From: Priapulus caudatus
Taxonomy: Eukaryota; Priapulida; Priapulimorpha; Priapulimorphida; Priapulidae
Assembly (NCBI RefSeq): GCF_000485595.1
Contig: NW_014577414.1
Location: 18,504-47,377 of the forward strand
DNA: 28,874 nt
Direction of reading: 5' to 3'
Shown in pieces: positions 20,028 through 28,874 of the stretch. The notes beneath the pieces are model-generated. The model saw nothing but the letters and a program-made list of their open reading frames with translations. It did not search any database and was not told the DNA's origin. Position numbers and translations under genes: made by a program. Each line of letters begins with the position of its first letter. Position 1 is the first letter of the stretch.

Positions 20028-21710
20028 ACGACGGAGACATAACAATGGACATGGGGTGAAGAACAAAAGACTGCTCTCACTAATTTGAAAGAAGCTGTAA
20101 AAGGAGCATCAGTAGTTACTTATTTCGATCCAAGAAAGGACACCGAGCTCGCCTTTGCGCCAGTCCTAAGGGTCTCGTAGCAATCCTATCGCAAAACAAC
20201 AATCGTGAGTTATGGCAGTAGAGCGCTAACTGACGTAGAATCGTGATACTCACAGACAGAACGTGAGATGCTAGCAGTTGTATGGGCAGTTGAACATTAT
20301 CACTTGTACTTATACGTAGCAAAGTTTGTCATCTACACTGATCACAAACCGTTACTCGGAATCTTCAGCAGTTACAAGCAAGCATCTGCTCAAATGGAAC
20401 GTTGGCGTCTCAGACGTGTGCCATACAACTACACGCTCAAGTATCGCCCAGGCCGAGATGAAAAAAACCCCGCTGATTTTATCAGTCCACGTCCTGTTGG
20501 AAAGCCACCTACAGTTTCCGACGCTGAAGAGTACATCAACTTTGTAGCCGAGAACGCAGTCCCAAAGTCCATGTCAATCGAAAGAATCGCTGAAGCCAGA
20601 TCCGCTGATCCTGTACTCGTCAAAGTTAGGAAAGATATACGAAATGGAAAGTGGAATGATGTAGACCTACAACCGTACAGGAAGATGCGTGACAAATTCG
20701 CAAGCAGTGATGGTATCATACTCAGTGGAACCATTATCGCAGTACCGAATCTTTGTGTAACAAGGCAGTACAACTCGCTCATATCGGACACCAAGGAATT
20801 GTATGTACGAAAGCCTTACTGCGAGAGAAAGTTTGGTTTCCAGGGATTGATCAAATGGTGGAAGACATTGCTCGCTGCATTCCATGTCAAGCTGTAACTC
20901 GGAAACCGGACACGCCAGAACCTCTCGTCATGTCACTGCTCCCAGCCGAACCTTGGACCTCTACCATCAAGCGAGATGGTACTTGTTGTAACTGAGGACT
21001 ATAGTCGCTTCCCGGAAGTCGAAATAGTCTCGTCCACTGCTGCAATGACTGTCATACCAAAGCTCGATGGTATTTTCTCACGCCAGGGGATACCTGAAGT
21101 CGTCAAGTCCGACAATGGACCTCCGTTCCAAGGTCAAGATTTTGCAAGCTTTGCAACTGACCTCGGATTCAAACATCGGAAAGTTACCCCATTGTGGCCT
21201 CAAGCCAATAGTGATGTCGAAAGGTTCATGGACACTCTGCTTAAAATCGTACGCATCGCGCATCTTGAAGGAAAGAATTGGAAACAGGAACTTTTCTGTT
21301 TTCTAAGACAATACCGCGCGACGCCACATGCCACTACTGGAGTTCCGCCAGCCAAAGCGCTGTATGGTAGACGTTTTCGTGTACAACTACTACAGCTACC
21401 AGCCAGAGTGTTGCCTGACATGCCAGATATTCGACAGAAGATCAAGGTGAGAGACGCTCACCAAAATGAAAGGATGAAGGAATATGCAGACAACAGACGG
21501 AATGCAAAGGGAAATGAGATCCAGCCAGGAGACACCATCTTAGTCAAACAGCAACGTACCAATAAGTTGTCTCTGCACTTCGATTCTAAACCGCTGACCG
21601 TCAAGAGTCGTAAAGGCTATGATAACCTCGTCTAACGAGTATAAGCGCATCACGCGGAACACAATGTTCTTCAAGCCGTTGCCCAAACCGCAGCTGATTC
21701 GCCAAGAGAT

Positions 21711-21713
<3 letters not shown>

Positions 21714-21743
<30 letters not shown>

Positions 21744-21748
21744 TGATG
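21714..21748 (+). repeat. GAC/GAT trinucleotide run in pol
   Basis: A run of GAC and GAT codons encodes 12 aspartates in the pol C-terminal tail. It is probably a slippage product. Poly-Asp is not a known feature of the integrase tail in this group. Confidence 0.9.
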
Positions 21749-21897
21749 ACGTGATTAGAGATCCGCCAATTCGCGCTCCACAAGGACACGTGGATGGACC
21801 TCCCCTGAGATCTTGTCTTCGACAACCGCAAGTTCGTCGTTCAATGAGAGTACGGAAACTTCCGGTCTGCTTCAAGGATGTATACATATACGCATAG

Positions 21898-22270
21898 TAT
21901 GTTTGCACCATAACTGTAGACTAGGGTGATGGGCTAGTAACCTCTCTCCTAACTACTACGCTTAGTCTCATACGCCTTCTAAGTACCTAAGTTTACCATA
22001 TAATCTACATTATTAAAATCTTCACATATTAGCAACCTAGACTGTTTCAATTCGCATACGAGTAATTTAGACTTTTTACTCTCTGCATTGTTCCAAGTTA
22101 TTCACACTTGTTTATTTCGCGTTATTTGAACTTCTTTATTTTGCACTAGTTGAACTTTTACTACGCGTTACGGACTGTGTAACTTCTACCTAATTCGAAC
22201 TCTTATATCATCACCGGACATATCCCAAGTTACAGTCAGAAGTCTTAAAAGTTTAGACTGTCATTCATCC
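21898..22270 (+). other. Non-coding 3' region of the retrotransposon
   Basis: AT-rich DNA lies between the pol stop and the polypurine tract, with many 'tta' and 'actt' motifs. It has no envelope gene and no other open frame of note. Confidence 0.7.
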
Positions 22271-22284
22271 AAGGAGGAAAGGGA
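22271..22284 (+). other. Polypurine tract
   Basis: AAGGAGGAAAGGGA lies immediately before the 3' LTR TG. This is the expected place and composition for plus-strand DNA priming. Confidence 0.9.
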
Positions 22285-22452
22285 TGTAGCGTTGACGATA
22301 GTAGAGTGACGCTGACTACTGGGGTGGTGAGATCTGGAACTAGAGAGAAAAGATGGCTGCGCCCATGGCAAAGAACGTGTCAACTGAATATCAATAAAAT
22401 CATGTTTAGTTACATATAATTTTTTATTCTTCACTAGTTTAGAAACATAACA
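22285..22452 (+). repeat. 3' LTR
   Basis: Begins TGTAGCGTTGACG and ends ACATAACA, 168 bp. It aligns along its whole length with 18113-18278, with about 11 substitutions and a 2-nt length difference near 22375. Confidence 0.93.
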
Positions 22453-22460
22453 ATTCCAAA

Positions 22461-22892
22461 TGAGACAGCGTCACAGGTTAGATGGCAGGTAACTCTGACT
22501 TTATTATTAGTCAGTCAAACACATACATATGTGCATACTACACCCGCCTAGGTAACCATGCCTAGGCTCCGCGTCTCATCTCGATCTTTCTCTGGCTCTC
22601 TACATAGTAACTGTGTGTCGGACTAATGTGTCTTTCTGTGCCGTCACTCTATTAGTCTCTATGTCTCTTCCACGTCCCATATATCTACTCATTCAAAGGC
22701 TTATCGGGCACTTCCACAATCCGGTATATTGTCCAGCTGCTTATTCTAATGATAACAACATTGTCTCTCAATGTGCGCGTGGGGCACATTGGGGGTATGT
22801 TATTACAATAATATCGAGGAGATAATCTCAAGCAGCGCTGGTCACTCAAGTTGGGGCATGTATACACGGCCACAGGCACTTGGAACGTCTCA
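22461..22892 (-). mobile_element. Possible solo LTR on the minus strand
   Basis: The segment starts TGAGAC and ends GTCTCA, so both strands read TG...CA with a 6-bp inverted end. On the minus strand AATAAAG lies near 22498-22504, about 40 bp before the end, as in an LTR. No internal open frame is seen. The flanks CCAAA and ATAAA match at only three of five bases, so the target duplication is weak. It starts only 8 bp after the gypsy element. The call rests on ends and poly(A) signal alone. Confidence 0.35.
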
Positions 22893-23379
22893 ATAAAAAA
22901 ACTAATGGTAATGTATTTACTACCAAAGTCTTAATGTTTCTCTACTCTCTTTCGCCTATTATTGCCGATAACTTGCTGTAAATGCCGTTCAAATGCTCCT
23001 CTGCAAGACACAAACACACCGCACGCACGCCACTGTGCACAAACAACGAGAATAAAAGAGACAACAATCAAAAGAGAACAAATCAAATATAGTTATACCT
23101 AATCTTGACAGATATATATAGTACTGGATGAATACTACAGTAAATGCAAGGTTTCGCTGGATCAATTATTTTAAATGATAAATTTGTAAGTGAGTTGTAA
23201 TGCATTTCCAAACTGACTGGGCATCAATGGTCAGCTAGTACGCTGCATCTCCACTGCTCTGGCGCATGGCCAGTGCTCAGGCACCAAATTTTTACCATGC
23301 AACTGAAATGAGGAATATATAGCCTTGCCACTGCGGAAAGCGGAAATTAAGCCTAGAAATTGTACAGATTCCGCAAATG
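22893..23379. other. Unassigned DNA
   Basis: No gene or element terminus was recognised. The DNA is AT-rich, with a small 'acacaccgcacgcacgcc' stretch near 23015. Confidence 0.4.
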
Positions 23380-23745
23380 GTTGGAGACCCTGCTATTCAC
23401 AAACCAAGTAGAGCTGATGACTAGAGTGTTACATTTTCTAAGTACAAAAACAAGAACACTTGATGAAAATGATGATCGGCTGTAGCCTAAGAGGCTTTTG
23501 TTACTTCAGTAGACCGTCAGATTATTGAGAGGTCTGAGCTGTGTAGTAAAATCTTCTGATTAATAATATACATTATTAGATCTAATATCCTTTCATGAAA
23601 TTATACTTTTAGAGAGAGAGTACGGTAAGTTTGTCATATGTCGTCATAGTGTATCCCGCGCACGCGGATAATCTAGCACCACTACAGAGGTGCTGCCCTA
23701 CAGCGGCGACTTTTTCTAGCGGCTAACCCCATTGCTCATAATCGT
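23380..23745 (+). repeat. Dispersed repeat family D, copy 2 (short core)
   Basis: It matches both ends of the 7150-8755 element in the same order. The left part holds 'tacaaaaacaagaacactt' (about 23440). The right part is 'acgcggataatct...gtgctgccct...ttctagcggctaacccc', ending in CCCCATTG near 23733. The core of about 100 bp holds only a short GA run, with no 88-bp unit. A small hairpin, GCTGC/GCGGC, lies near its right end. Confidence 0.75.
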
Positions 23746-23998
23746 ATCACTTAACATATGTACTAACATATTCTGTCACCTTGTCATATTTTAAACTTAA
23801 AGGGATCCTTTACTCGAGGTTCTAGCGTTATTTTCAGTTAATTTGGTTAATATTACGCTACATAAAAAGTTTCATGGTTCAATCACCATTAGAAATATTT
23901 AAACAAAATACTACTACAGTTTGATTACAACGACAGTGGCGCCACTCAAAGCACACGATCTGAAAAGTTGCGCAAAACGACTTTTCAGCCAAGGGCTA

Positions 23999-24544
23999 CA
24001 GACCGAGGGTGTTTCTTATTTATAAATTTAAAGTGATTATGTCACGAATTTCTAGCACCATCAAGTAGTATATTTGTGTGTTATTTGTACAAAATAAAAT
24101 GTATGAAAATACAATTAGTGTTTCTGTTTACTTTTCATGCTTATATACCTTCTTTATATGCCCTAATTTGCCGGTGAAAAACAGAGAGACGCCAGTATCT
24201 GAACTACTGGGGGAATAGTGTTAGACAACAGATTTACCAAATCGTCTAGATTTTTGCAAATTTAACCAACGTAAAAACATTTTTATCAGGTGAGAGCTTG
24301 AGGATATATTTAGTAACGTTAGTTCTTACTTTTAATGTGAAAAAATGGGAATTTTTGTTTTACAAATTTTACAATGGGAAATTCGTGACGTAGTCAATTT
24401 AAAAGCAAAAGGATTGTAATATCTTATAAACGACATATAGTTTCAGTTATATTATGGATAAATTTGTCCTAAAATAAACATTGTTCGGTTAAATAGCATT
24501 TAGGTATAAATATAATTGCACCTTTGTGGTTAGCCCTCGGTCTG
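23999..24544. mobile_element. TA-flanked TIR element hosting the second MITE
   Basis: CAGACCGAGGG at 23999-24009 is repeated as its exact complement CCCTCGGTCTG at 24534-24544. TA lies immediately outside each end (23997-23998, 24545-24546). TA target duplication with an inverted terminus fits a Tc1/mariner-type non-autonomous element of 546 bp. Two thirds of it is the TTAA-flanked MITE at 24032-24398, which would be a later, nested insertion. An 11-bp terminus is short for mariner. Confidence 0.55.
24032..24398 (+). mobile_element. TTAA-flanked MITE, copy 2
   Basis: Full-length relative of 3573-3946, aligned end to end at about 90% identity. It has TTAA on both sides (24028-24031, 24399-24402) and inverted termini AGTGATTATGTCACG... 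and ATTGACTACGTCACG.... No coding capacity. Confidence 0.85.
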
Positions 24545-24546
24545 TA

Positions 24547-25840
24547 ACATGCAAAATATATTGGGAAATGCGCAGCATTTTCAGGGTGGCAGCATGTCAC
24601 GGGTGTCAATGTTCAAATTTCGTAGCGTTGATGTATAATTAATTATAACAGTTAAATTAGGTATCTGGTAGTACGTGTGGTTATAAGCGATTTGTTATAC
24701 AGTAACTACAGTTGTATGCAGTAAAATCCTAGAGTCTAGTATCCCTATTACTTTAAATAAAAAAAACTAGTTTTGTTTAGATTGAATGACGTTATGTTAT
24801 TTTTACTTGACGATTGGCAGCCCGGATCCGCGCGAAGTGCGAAAAACGCTGCCTAGCGGCAACACTAAATCAAATTCGCTGCACCGTTTCGAACACCTTC
24901 CTCAGGTCCCTTTGAGTAGAGGATAAAGCCCTATAATTGCTCAATTGAAAAGTTGTGGCAATTCCACAAGCCTTTTCACTACGCATGTAGGTAGACATTT
25001 CATACAAATGGTCGTAATTGTTGGTTTGCTGCTCGGTGCGCGTTGTTTTTCTGTAGAAAACCGATTTACCTTTTTTGCTGTTTCATGCCCTGACATTATT
25101 TTACAACTTATGGCGTCCCATAGATGGCGCAACGAGCCCATGTACACAGCATTTTCAAGTCGTTTTTCTACAGAAGGCTCGGCTCACTGAGCTAGACTGC
25201 TGCCCGGTGGACAGTTCCACACGCTACCGTAACTCACTTCAGTGTAGCCAACGATAGTTGGCGGAGTGAAGGTCGGTACCAGTTTAGCCCTGCAATCGTC
25301 ACTGCCGCTTCAACTTCCCGTATCCATCTTGAAGAGACCAATGTGATGTTCTCATGTTTCCGATTATGTTTGTTTCAAAGTAATATAATTATGTGGGTGC
25401 AGATGTCATGTTAGCCATTGTAGTCACGTGAGCAAAAAGTCAAAAGCAACAGCACATTTAAAGTTTGGAGGATTTTTACAATAGGATAACTATTACATTT
25501 TTATAAGTATTATATGCATAATAAGCAGGAGATATCAAATAATTATGTTACAATCTATTCTTAGCATTTTCAGTTGACAACTTATTTCTATATTCACCAT
25601 CTCTCCCCTGAGACCTACTATTTGCATATGACTTTGCCTGCTCGGCCGGCAGCTCTGCCGGCTATAACATAGAGTCAGACTCGTACCTGCTCGACAGTTC
25701 GGTACAAGGATAGAGAGCATGGTGACACACTGTTTACTCGACTACACAAGAAATTGTGTTTCAGGTCTTCACTCAGGGTCATATAATTCTATGCACACCT
25801 ACGAATACTTCTATTACTACAAGTACATGTTACAATAATT
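24547..25840. other. Unassigned DNA
   Basis: Short open frames overlap on both strands around 24941-25257. One at 24945-25190 is hydrophobic in its middle but starts with TTG and has no recognised domain. No element ends were seen. A 'gccggcagctctgccggc' inverted repeat lies at about 25644-25661. Confidence 0.4.
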
Positions 25841-26051
25841 ACTAGTACTACTACTACTACTACTACTAGGCCTACTACTAAGTACTAGCACTACTACTAC
25901 TAGTACTACTACTAGTACTAGTACTAGTTACTACTACTAGTATTACTACTAGTACTACTACTACTAATTACTACTATAGTACCAGAGCTACTACTACTAG
26001 TACTAATACTATATAGTATAGTACTACTACTACAGCTAGTACTACTACTAG
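25841..26051. repeat. CTA/TAG trinucleotide microsatellite
   Basis: About 210 bp are built from 'tac', 'tag' and 'cta' units with frequent 'actagtact' self-complementary joints. It is impure, so probably old. Confidence 0.93.
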
Positions 26052-26798
26052 CTCCAAGAAACGGTCTTTCTTAGGGTTAGAATACCCCTATACTAGACAA
26101 CCCCTGCTTATATAGGAAGCAATTTACTCTAGCTAGTTCCTGATACTGACAATGACAATATCAGTGGGGGATTTCCGTCTCTCCACACAAATACGCACAC
26201 ACGTGCGTATACATGTATGAACGCACACAGTCACACACCGACGCACGTACTTACGCACGCAGGCCGGCACAGACATTTGTATGGGTGCATGTATGTGTTT
26301 GTATGTGTGTCTGCGTCGCTGAGTGTGTGCGTCAGTGTCTTTAAAATGTTCATTAGGAACAATTTTTCAGAAGTCACAAAAATCCGTTTCCTCAACAAAA
26401 TTTATGTTTTAGCCTGGCCAGAAGTCATGGCGTAACATAAGTATGTCATCTAACACGCACAATTCACAGATAATATCAGGAGCTATTGACCTATTGACAA
26501 TATTTGTGATTATTACCTGCTCATTGTTTGTATATAGGTCAACATTTCTATTTACATGAATAGAGGCGTATTATTTCCGCATGTATTATTTATAAAACCC
26601 AGCTTATGTATCCGCTGCAGCTGCCGCTCGTTACATGAAGCTGCTGACGCATAATAAAATACAATTCATAATAAAACTTATACAACACAGTGTAGAAGTA
26701 GAAGGTGTTGACACTTTTATTGATATTTTCATTGAACTTGCAAAGAACAGCAGCTCAATGCAGCTGAGCTCTTTCATTGTATTCCCGGTAAAATTCTC
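26052..26798. other. Unassigned DNA with short CA/GT tracts
   Basis: Impure 'cacacg/acgcac' (about 26187-26262) is followed by 'tgtatgtgtgtctgcg' (about 26290-26335). These inverted CA-rich and GT-rich tracts could pair over roughly 140 bp. No gene was recognised. Confidence 0.45.
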
Positions 26799-27010
26799 GA
26801 CTGTTCGCTGGCAGCTATGGATCCGTGCGCCGGCCTATGCATTCGGCGCACGGATCCATAGCTGCCAGCGCTGCATACTGTCGTAGGACGCTCCCGCGGT
26901 CGCGTGCGCCTTGCCGCGGAACTGCGCGCAAGATCTGCGCTCAGCGCTTCGGATTAACACCTCCTTTCGGCAACGCTTCTCTAGTATACCAGAGTGTGTC
27001 TCATCTGGAT
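26799..27010 (+). repeat. Dispersed hairpin repeat family C, copy 2
   Basis: Same orientation and block order as 5226-5445. It contains a perfect inverted repeat: arms of 27 bp at 26806-26832 and 26844-26870 around an 11-bp loop, GCCTATGCATT. Copy 1 has the same hairpin with several mismatches. No coding frame is conserved. Confidence 0.85.
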
Positions 27011-27144
27011 TCCTTTATTAATAATGTCTTCGTACACCTCTTTTTCCATACCAATCACCTGTTTATGCCTTCCTTAGCACATATATTTATATAATGGCTA
27101 TATAGTTTGGTGCAAATCCACTTTAGGCACCTTAGGTATCACGA

Positions 27145-27195
27145 AGTGATGCACAGATGTCTGTGTATCACCCACTGATGCACAGACTTTCCTTA
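27145..27195. repeat. Short direct and inverted 'tgatgcacaga' repeats
   Basis: TGATGCACAGA at about 27148 pairs with TCTGTGTATCA two bases later (one mismatch). A further direct copy, 'tgatgcacaga', follows near 27177. The result is a small hairpin plus a direct repeat. Confidence 0.6.
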
Positions 27196-27459
27196 TATCA
27201 AGGATTGATGCCACAAATGTGTTAACTGCTCACATAGCCATGCTAAAAAAGCGCGAACCCCCCCCCCGCCGCACGCTTTGTCCCTCTCTTGCCGTGTTTT
27301 GTGTGCCCATATCGGACAAAATTTCTGACTGCAGTCTCTATATTGCCGTGGGGCACTATTTTGAAAAAGAAAAAAATTCTGCAGGGGAACCAAGGAGCAA
27401 CGATATACCAAGGGGAGATGAAATCCCGGGGGGGGGGGCATTCACCCCACATTATGGTA

Positions 27460-27770
27460 GATATGTGCCACTGCCAAAGTCAGGAAATGGGGGGCTCTGG
27501 GAACTAATTCAGACCTGAAAATGGGGTTGGGTCTCTGTAACTAATGGTTAATTTGAATGTGTTGTCTCTATAGCTATTCGTAATATAGCGGCCGGCGGAA
27601 CTAGGGGATTCGATATATTATATATATATATATTTTATAAAATATATAGGGTCCCGGAACTGTGGGTCAACTCTTAATTTGTATATAATGAACCAATAAA
27701 TTGTTGTATTATGTAGAGGAGAAAAAAATGACCCGGAGACAGCATGGAACGCAACGGCACCGCACGCACA

Positions 27771-27830
<60 letters not shown>

Positions 27831-28080
27831 ACACGCACGCACGCACGCACACATACAACACACACACGTTGCATGCATGCCTTGGCGGCCCGGCTTCAAC
27901 GTATTCTGAAATACGATGCACTGGAACGGAAATATTAAAAACTAGGGTCTCCGGAACGGCAAAAATGTATGATCTGCATGGTAACTAAACTTAATGCTCT
28001 GGAACGAGATATTCTTAAAAATGCAATGCACTGGAACGGAGGTTTAGGGTTAGAGTTGAAAACGGGGGTCTCCCCGCGGC
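27460..28080 (+). repeat. Degenerate 'gg(t/c)tct(c)cggaac' motif array
   Basis: Variants of GGTCTCCGGAAC recur near 27490, 27525, 27650, 27950, 27998 and 28032. The longer block 'gatgcactggaacgga' / 'caatgcactggaacgga' is repeated near 27915 and 28024. Homopolymer G and C runs and a CA microsatellite interrupt it. Spacing is irregular, so it looks like a decayed minisatellite. Confidence 0.55.
27775..27851. repeat. CA microsatellite with CGCA extension
   Basis: About 27 uninterrupted CA units (27775-27828) are followed by 'atacacgcacgcacgcac'. Open frames here (His/Thr-rich, or Cys/Val-rich on the minus strand) are products of the repeat. Confidence 0.97.
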
Positions 28081-28340
28081 ACATGTATGCCCCCCCCCGA
28101 CCCAGCACGACCCAGTTAAGGCTCAACAATGCAATAGTCATGTTAGACAAGGTAGATGAACAAAATGTAAGTTTTTTGTAAGTTGTACAACCAGTAAGTT
28201 GTACAAACAGAATTTGTAAGTTGCCATCCAGGCAGAAAAGATAAAATTAGAATAATATAAAAATAAAATGACAAGTTATCTGACTGGACTGTCTGGTATT
28301 ACTATTAATACTGATCAATTAGAGGTGTTATATCAGTGCT

Positions 28341-28874
28341 CTAATGCCGCTTTTATACTGGGGTTTATCCCGCTTCAGGTCAGGACCTGAAGCGGGATAA
28401 CCCCCAGTATAAAAGGTCAAAACACCCTTAGCCCGTGCTAAAGTTATCCCGCTCTAGGGGGTGGTCAGGTGCGCTTCAGACCCCAGCTAACGTCAGTATA
28501 AAAGGTATCTCGACTTTAGCTCGCTCTAAATTACCCCCCCTCATTACCCCATTTATACTTGGGGTTATCCCGCTTCAGGTCCGGACCTGAACCGGGATAA
28601 ACTCCAGTATAAAAGGTCAAAAAACACTTAGCCCGAGCTAAAGTTATTCCACCTCAGGAGGTGGTTCAGGTCCGCTTCAGACCCGAGCTAACGTCAATAT
28701 AAAACGACTTATCCCGAGCTAAAGTTATCCCGCTTCAGAAGCGGGCTAAAGTCGTGCGCAGTATAAAACGACTTATCCCGAGCTAAAGTTATCCCGCTTC
28801 AGAAGCGGGCTAAAGTCGTGCGCAGTTTAAAAGGACTTATCCCGAGCTAAAGTTATCCCGCTTCAGCAGTATAA
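28341..28874. repeat. Palindrome-rich tandem array, continues past window end
   Basis: Two roughly 200-bp units start at 28351 and 28551, each led by a large palindrome. Arms 28351-28381 and 28384-28414 pair at 30 of 31 positions; arms 28552-28582 and 28583-28613 pair with a few mismatches. From 28705 a 64-bp unit follows (starts 28705, 28769, 28833), each unit holding CCCGCTTC-A-GAAGCGGG inside longer CGACTT/AAGTCG arms. Short 'cagtataaaa' boxes mark unit edges. No coding capacity. Probably stacked foldback or MITE-type DNA elements of one family. Confidence 0.85.

Larger units (their letters stand above)
19062..21897 (+). pseudogene. pol remnant: RT, RNase H, integrase
   Basis: RT begins truncated at about 19062, has an in-frame TGA at 19158, and changes frame near 19245-19275, where the first catalytic Asp (LDL motif) is not seen. 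The second motif survives as NISDD (about 19437). After the insertion at 19766, RNase H is scrambled around 20130-20250 and has lost the VDAS aspartate, but keeps TEREMLA and YTDHKPL. Integrase keeps the HH-CC finger (HIGHQG, CIPCQ) in another frame. It has lost the first catalytic Asp to a deletion near 20960, and retains SDNGPPF and the later ER glutamate. A GPY-like tail changes frame near 21615 and ends at 21897 after a 12-residue poly-Asp run. Catalysis would not be possible. Confidence 0.9.
18113..22452 (+). mobile_element. Degenerate Ty3/gypsy-type LTR retrotransposon
   Basis: The 4340-bp element has 166/168-bp LTRs (TG...CA), a PBS, gag and pol remnants in the order gag, RT, RNase H, integrase, and a polypurine tract. 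That domain order, with integrase after RNase H, is that of Ty3/gypsy; the gag start and RT spacing resemble the Mag-like group. Flanks read TTTCC (18108-18112) and ATTCC (22453-22457), a 5-bp target duplication with one change. The LTRs differ at about 11 sites plus a 2-nt indel (roughly 6-7%). The protease region is missing and pol has several breaks, so it cannot be autonomous. Confidence 0.93.

Noticed and set aside
24945-25190. Hydrophobic 81-codon frame, possible small membrane protein
   Set aside because: It starts at TTG, overlaps an opposite-strand frame, and only one weak hydrophobic stretch is seen.
27775-27921. Small Cys/Val-rich 'secreted peptide' frames on the minus strand
   Set aside because: They are translations of the CA/CGCA microsatellite.
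28041-28056. Telomere-like TTAGGGTTAG
   Set aside because: Only about one and a half units, inside a decayed minisatellite. No array.

Overview
The window is repeat-dense metazoan nuclear DNA. It is AT-leaning, has no operon-like gene packing, and carries tandem arrays, TIR elements with target-site duplications, a broken Ty3/gypsy-type retrotransposon and one spliced host exon. The repeat types and the broken uncharacterised gene family resemble what is common in marine invertebrates (hemichordates, echinoderms, amphioxus, molluscs, cnidarians). The sequence alone does not settle the species.

The only convincing host gene is the first coding exon of cyclin Y (CCNY), at 9276-9432 on the + strand. 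It has a membrane-anchor N-terminus and a good splice donor. No further CCNY exon was recognised, so everything downstream is probably a very large first intron, or else the gene is incomplete.

1-9190: two copies of a large dispersed repeat (family A, 1-835 and 2138-2890), a 727-bp foldback element (1279-2005), a TTAA-flanked MITE (3573-3946), a hairpin-bearing repeat (5226-5445), and an element whose centre has expanded into 88-bp repeats and ACGC-rich low-complexity DNA (7150-8755). 9670-12530: the fullest family A copy, then a 315-bp tandem repeat split by a deleted hAT element with a perfect 8-bp target duplication. 12740-15800: a heavily broken copy of a large multicopy protein family. 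Its surviving motifs suggest a FEN1/XPG-like PIN nuclease core, and an insertion of about 950 bp splits it. 18113-22452: an LTR retrotransposon with short LTRs, a PBS matching tRNA-Ser, a PPT, and gag and pol remnants with many frameshifts, stops and deletions; a 262-bp element has inserted into pol. 22461-28330: a solo-LTR-like segment, nested TIR elements, microsatellites and a second copy of the hairpin repeat. 28340-28874: a striking palindrome array that runs off the window end.

The parts do not form a pathway. The layout records successive insertions into what is probably the 5' region and intron of one regulatory gene. The items most worth a second look are the nuclease-like broken gene family, the terminal palindrome array, the nuclear-receptor-type direct repeats inside family A, and the near-perfect 27-bp hairpin repeat.
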